Of a stretch of 64,000 nucleotides of DNA, positions 60,636 to 64,000 are shown piece by piece. Every line of letters starts with the position of its first letter. The first letter of the stretch is position 1. The position numbers and the translations under genes are program-made. The notes under the pieces were generated by a model, which was not told where the DNA came from, did no database searches, and saw only the letters and a program-made list of their open reading frames with translations. Source of the DNA: Catellatospora sp. KI3 (GTDB lineage Bacteria > Actinomycetota > Actinomycetes > Mycobacteriales > Micromonosporaceae); assembly GCF_029948125.1 (NCBI RefSeq), contig NZ_JASAMB010000018.1, positions 62,001 to 126,000 on the forward strand, given 5' to 3'.

Positions 60636-60917
60636 ATGATCGCTGATCGGGGTCGGAATGTGTGCTTGAGGCGCGGGTTTTGACCGGGGACGCCGATCAC
60701 CGTTGGGAGATCGGCCGGTGCGGTCAGAATGCGGGGAAACGGCCGGAGGCGATGCAGATGAGTGACCGCAGACAGTGATCTTCGAGGCCGTTGTCCCGGG
60801 ATGCGGGACAGCCGACCGGCATCGATAGTTGTGACTGCACCTGGACTGTCCAAAGACGGCGATCTTGATGGTCGGCGCGGAAGGGCGGGGACGGGGGCGG
60901 CGCGCGCCCGGGGGTGG
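60636..60917. other. Non-coding region with degenerate family D units
   Basis: No gene supported. Contains scattered GATCGC/GATCACC and TGCGGTCAGAA or TGACCGCAGA units like those at 34.9 and 51.7 kb. An open minus-strand frame here is only the echo of the 9-bp repeat (Arg-Arg-Pro). Confidence 0.6.
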
Positions 60918-61265
60918 TCAGGTGCGGGACTGGCGGACGGCGGGGGTGACGTCGGCGAGGGCCGCGAGCTTGAGGAACAGGCCGCAGGCGGTCTGGGCCT
61001 GGACGCGGCGCTGGTAGGCGCGGCTGGCCACGGCCGTCGCGTCGGCGGCCACGTCGAGCCGCCAGGCCCAGGCCAGCCGGTTCACCCGGTACACCTCGGG
61101 CTCGGTGTCGGTCAGGGCCGCGCGCAGCACCTCCACCGCGGTGATGCACTCGCCGACGTCGGCGTACCCGGACGCGGAGCGGCCGAGATCGCGGTTGTTG
61201 CTGGACAGCAGGCGCCAGGTGACGCCCATCGGCGCCCGCTCGTAGAACTCGAACCGAGCGGTCAC
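60918..61265 (-). CDS. Small DUF1508/YegP-like protein
   Basis: 115 residues from GTG 61265 (GGGGA upstream). The N-terminal half ([36 protein letters not shown] in pieces) resembles the beta-alpha unit of YegP/DUF1508 proteins, FEFY...WRL..SN...i..S..Y. The rest is a helix with no motif. Function unknown; DUF1508 proteins are small cytosolic proteins of unclear role. A longer frame to 61376 is possible. Confidence 0.6.
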   Translation of the reverse strand: MTARFEFYERAPMGVTWRLLSSNNRDLGRSASGYADVGECITAVEVLRAALTDTEPEVYRVNRLAWAWRLDVAADATAVASRAYQRRVQAQTACGLFLKLAALADVTPAVRQSRT

Positions 61266-61395
61266 CGACGATCCCCGTTCTGCCAGACGGTCCGGGGCAA
61301 TGGCCGCACACCGGATCAGATCACCGTCACCCGGCAACGTGGACGGAATCTGGCCATACGGTGAACAGGACGTCATCCAACAGGCGAAGAGCCGA

Positions 61396-62358
61396 TCACA
61401 GCACCGCCCCGCCCAGTTCGGGGAAGACCTTGCCCACCTTGCCCAGCAGGTACTCGCCGTAGGTTCCGGTGAAGGCGCGCAGGTCCTGGCCGTCCCAGCG
61501 GTCCCGGCCGTCGTCGCCGGTGCGGGCCCGGCCGGGCAGCGGCGGCACCGCGGCGGTGAACGCGGGATCGAAGAAGAACGGGAAGGACAGGCGGTCGCGA
61601 CCGCTGGTGTTGCGTACCCGGTGCGGTGTCGACCGGTACCACCCGCCGGTGAGCCGGTCGAGCATGTCGCCGATGTTGCACACGAACGTGCCCGGCACCG
61701 GCGGCGCCTCGATCCAGCCGCGCGGGGTCTTGACCTGCAGCCCGCCGTTGTCGTCCTGGGCGAGCAGCGTGAGCAGGCCGTAGTCGGTGTGCTCGCCCAC
61801 GCCCCAGCCGTCGTCGCCGTCGGGCGCCGGCGGGTAGTGGAAGATCCGGAACAGCACGGTCGGGTCGGCGGTGTATCCGGCGGCGAAGTACTCCTCGTCC
61901 AGGTCCAGGCTGACCGCCACCCCGCGCATGACCTCCTGTGCCACGGCGGTGAGGGTGTCGAGACAGGTCAGCACGAGCGGGCCCAGCTCGGGCACCCCGG
62001 CCGGGAAGAGGTTGCGGCCGTGCAGCGGGAGGCCGGCCCGTACCCGGGGGTCGTCGTCGGGCAGTTCGGTGCCGAAGTAGAGGCCCTCCTTGAGGTCGGG
62101 GCGGCCGGAGGTCAGCTCGCCGCCGACCGGGAAGAAGCCGCGCCAGGCCCGGCCGCCGCGCGCCATCGCCAGCTCCAGCTTGTCGGCCTCGGGCAGCGCG
62201 AAGAACTCACGCGCGGCCGCGTCGAGCTGTTTCAGCAGCTCATCCGGCACTCCGTGCCCGGTCAGGTAGAAGAAGCCGCTGTCGCGGCAGGCCGCGCGGA
62301 TGCCGTGCGCCACGGTGGTACGCGGCTGGGCCAGGTCGATGATCGGCAGGCTGCTCAC
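61396..62358 (-). CDS. 2-oxoglutarate/Fe(II)-dependent oxygenase (isopenicillin N synthase family)
   Basis: 320 residues from GTG 62358 (GAGGATGG upstream). Iron ligands His190 and Asp192 (GEHTDYG) and His246 (STPHRV); 2-oxoglutarate contacts Arg256 and Ser258 (RLSF). The N-terminal DIOX_N domain contains [13 protein letters not shown]. It hydroxylates or oxidises a small molecule; many actinobacterial members are uncharacterised. It stands alone here. Confidence 0.9.
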   Translation of the reverse strand: MSSLPIIDLAQPRTTVAHGIRAACRDSGFFYLTGHGVPDELLKQLDAAAREFFALPEADKLELAMARGGRAWRGFFPVGGELTSGRPDLKEGLYFGTELPDDDPRVRAGLPLHGRNLFPAGVPELGPLVLTCLDTLTAVAQEVMRGVAVSLDLDEEYFAAGYTADPTVLFRIFHYPPAPDGDDGWGVGEHTDYGLLTLLAQDDNGGLQVKTPRGWIEAPPVPGTFVCNIGDMLDRLTGGWYRSTPHRVRNTSGRDRLSFPFFFDPAFTAAVPPLPGRARTGDDGRDRWDGQDLRAFTGTYGEYLLGKVGKVFPELGGAVL

Positions 62359-62580
62359 GACCCCATCCTCGCGCACCCGGCGGTGCCGCGCGACGGTCTC
62401 GGCATACCCCGAATAGGGCCGCCCGGCTGTATGCACCGTGCGGCGGTCAACCGTCCGATCGTCGGTCAACCAGTCCCTCCACCTGCGACGGAAATGCGTC
62501 AGGTGGTCAACCCAAAGGGCCATTCAACGGTCTGTTCACACATGGAAGGGTGAGGCCGAAGCAACGACTAGGAGGAACGC

Positions 62581-64000
62581 ATGCGTACAAGCATCAAGCC
62601 ACGGGGGCTGCGCTCCGCCGGAAGGTTGAGCGTGGTCGCCGCCATGGCGGTCGGCGGGGTCCTCGTAGGAGCGGCCCCGGCGCACGCGACGGCCACCAAG
62701 ACCGTTGCGTTCTACAGCATGGACGAGTCCTCGGGCGCGACCGTGCTGGTGGACAGCAGCGGCAACGGGAAGAACGGCACCATCGGCGACGAGGTGGCCA
62801 CCGGCACGCTGTACGCCGGAGCCACGGGTCACCGGTTCGCCGTGCACCTGCCGGAGGACAAGGAGTACGTGCCGGGGCACGTCAACACCGTCCCGCACAC
62901 GAACGACTTCAACCCCGACGCGGGCGACTTCTCGTTCACCATCCGCTACCGGACCACCTACTCCTTCGGCAACATCATGCAGAAGGGGCAGGGCAGCCAG
63001 GTCGGCGGCTACTGGAAGTTCGAGGCGCCGGGCGGCAGCCCGAAGTGCCTGTTCCGGGGCGCCGACGGTGCCTCGCGCACCGGCTACATGGACGGCACGA
63101 TCAATGACGGCCAGTGGCACACCGTCACGTGCAACCGCACCTCGGCGTACGTCGAGATGTTCGTCGACGGGGTGCGCACCAGCCGCCTCAACGGTCCGAC
63201 CGGCACCATCAACAACCCTCGGCCGCTGTCCATCGGCGGCAAGAGCGCGTGCGACGGTGCCACTGTCACCTGCGACTACTTCGTCGGTGACATCGACTAC
63301 ATCAAGATCCTGAAGGGGGCGGGCGGGGCGGCCAACGCCAACCCGGTCGCGAACCTCGCGCCGAGCTGCACCGGTCTGATCTGCTCGCTGTCGGGCTCGG
63401 GCTCCACCGACTCCGACGGCGCGGTCCAGAACTACGCCTGGAACTTCGGCGACGGCACCAGCGCCGACACCGACAGCGTCCCGGCCACGTCGCACACCTT
63501 CGCGGCGGCCGGCACGTACAGCGTCACGCTGACCGTCACCGACGACCGGGGCGCCACCGACACCGACACCCAGCAGGTCACCGTCGCGCCGATCCCGGAG
63601 AAGATCTCCTTCGTCGGGCAGGCCACCGCGAACGCCAACGCCACCCAGCACGCGGTGACGGTGCCGTCCTCGGTGCAGGCGGGCGACCGGCTGCTGCTGG
63701 TCCTCAGCCAGAACACGCACGCCACCGCCGGTGCGCCGGCCGGAGTGACCGGCTGGACCCAGCTGGACCGCCTCGACGGCGGCTACGCCACCACGACCGT
63801 GTGGACCAAGGTCGCGGCGGCCGGGGACGCGGGCACCCAGGTGCGGGTGACGCTGTCGGCGCAGTCGAAGGGCAACTTCGTCGTCGCGGCGTACCGCGGC
63901 GTCGGCGGGGTGACCTTCGCCAGTGCCACGGACATCGCCAGCAGCGCGGGCCGGATCACGCCGACCACGGCGGTGACCGGGAGCCAGAGCTGGGGCGTGT
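62581..64000 (+). CDS. Secreted LamG/PKD-domain protein, 3' end cut by window
   Basis: 473 codons visible, open to the window end. AGGAGG precedes ATG 62581. Signal peptide (about 1-38, PAHA), a LamG/concanavalin-like jelly roll (about 42-245, VAFYSMDESSGATVLVDSSG), a PKD domain (about 255-340, YAWNFGDGTSAD...TVTDDRGA) and the start of another beta-sandwich domain. It binds carbohydrates or cell-surface polymers outside the cell. Any catalytic domain would lie beyond the window. Confidence 0.88.
   Translation, partial: MRTSIKPRGLRSAGRLSVVAAMAVGGVLVGAAPAHATATKTVAFYSMDESSGATVLVDSSGNGKNGTIGDEVATGTLYAGATGHRFAVHLPEDKEYVPGHVNTVPHTNDFNPDAGDFSFTIRYRTTYSFGNIMQKGQGSQVGGYWKFEAPGGSPKCLFRGADGASRTGYMDGTINDGQWHTVTCNRTSAYVEMFVDGVRTSRLNGPTGTINNPRPLSIGGKSACDGATVTCDYFVGDIDYIKILKGAGGAANANPVANLAPSCTGLICSLSGSGSTDSDGAVQNYAWNFGDGTSADTDSVPATSHTFAAAGTYSVTLTVTDDRGATDTDTQQVTVAPIPEKISFVGQATANANATQHAVTVPSSVQAGDRLLLVLSQNTHATAGAPAGVTGWTQLDRLDGGYATTTVWTKVAAAGDAGTQVRVTLSAQSKGNFVVAAYRGVGGVTFASATDIASSAGRITPTTAVTGSQSWGV

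Noticed and set aside
60541-60640. 9-bp repeat as a CRISPR or iteron array
   Set aside because: Units are contiguous without spacers, too short for CRISPR, and no cas, rep or parA genes are near.
59996-60853. Minus-strand frame encoding an Arg-Arg-Pro repeat protein
   Set aside because: The repeat is only the translation of the 9-bp tandem array, and the frame overlaps arfB on the other strand.

Overview
The window is 64 kb of very GC-rich DNA with strong codon-position bias, GTG/TTG starts, Tat lipoproteins, AfsR/SARP-type regulators, secreted multi-domain polysaccharide enzymes and several apparently leaderless genes. This points to a filamentous soil actinomycete. The gene content and the dispersed AAGGGNCCCTT palindromes suggest Micromonosporaceae (Micromonospora, Actinoplanes or Catellatospora type), but the family is an inference. 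I support 56 protein genes, two of them cut by the window edges. I found no rRNA, tRNA, CRISPR array, transposase or prophage.

Layout. 1-4 kb: an M16 peptidase fragment with a TPR-like protein, a Rieske lipoprotein, and an ohr-ohrR-oxidoreductase peroxide-stress operon with a likely OhrR operator. 4-11.5 kb: a nuclease, a compact Ser/Thr kinase, a PIG-L deacetylase, a c-di-AMP (ydaO) riboswitch driving an NlpC/P60 wall hydrolase, a group 2 sigma factor, a thymidylate-kinase-like protein, an MHYT membrane sensor and an HD (alarmone hydrolase-like) protein. 11.5-17.2 kb: class Ia ribonucleotide reductase nrdA-nrdB on the minus strand behind tandem NrdR boxes and a cobalamin riboswitch, then a rhodanese and a divergent GlxA-type AraC regulator. 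17.3-22.6 kb: a Tat-exported amidase, a SARP/TPR regulator, an M23 peptidase and a phytoene/squalene synthase.

23-34.6 kb: a minus-strand carbohydrate locus transcribed in the order ROK repressor, RbsA-type ATPase, RbsC-type permease, sugar-binding lipoprotein, Gfo/Idh/MocA dehydrogenase, TIM-barrel isomerase, and a giant secreted ThuA-sugar dehydrogenase-PKD-CBM protein. 35-47.7 kb: mostly single genes (GbsR-like regulator, DM13 protein, two-component system, AhpD-like protein, M20 peptidase, glutamate-cysteine ligase family, nitroreductase, flavoprotein monooxygenase, lactonase, thioesterase, azoreductase) and two paralogous small membrane proteins. 47.9-51.6 kb: a PLP lyase/decarboxylase overlapped by a GPH-type transporter, and GTP cyclohydrolase II. 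52-60 kb: a beta-mannan operon (binding lipoprotein, two permeases, GH2 beta-mannosidase, GH5 mannanase) with a CebR-like operator and no ATPase of its own. 60-64 kb: ArfB ribosome rescue factor, a DUF1508-like protein, a 2OG-Fe(II) oxygenase and a truncated LamG/PKD secreted protein.

The most unusual layer is the non-coding one. At least four families of dispersed palindromic repeats are scattered through the window. One copy of the commonest family sits in frame inside nrdA, adding about 18 codons to the flexible C-terminal linker. A different palindrome of exactly 63 bp sits in frame between the two ATPase domains of the RbsA-type protein. These look like protein-tolerated palindromic insertions, analogous in principle to Rickettsia palindromic elements.
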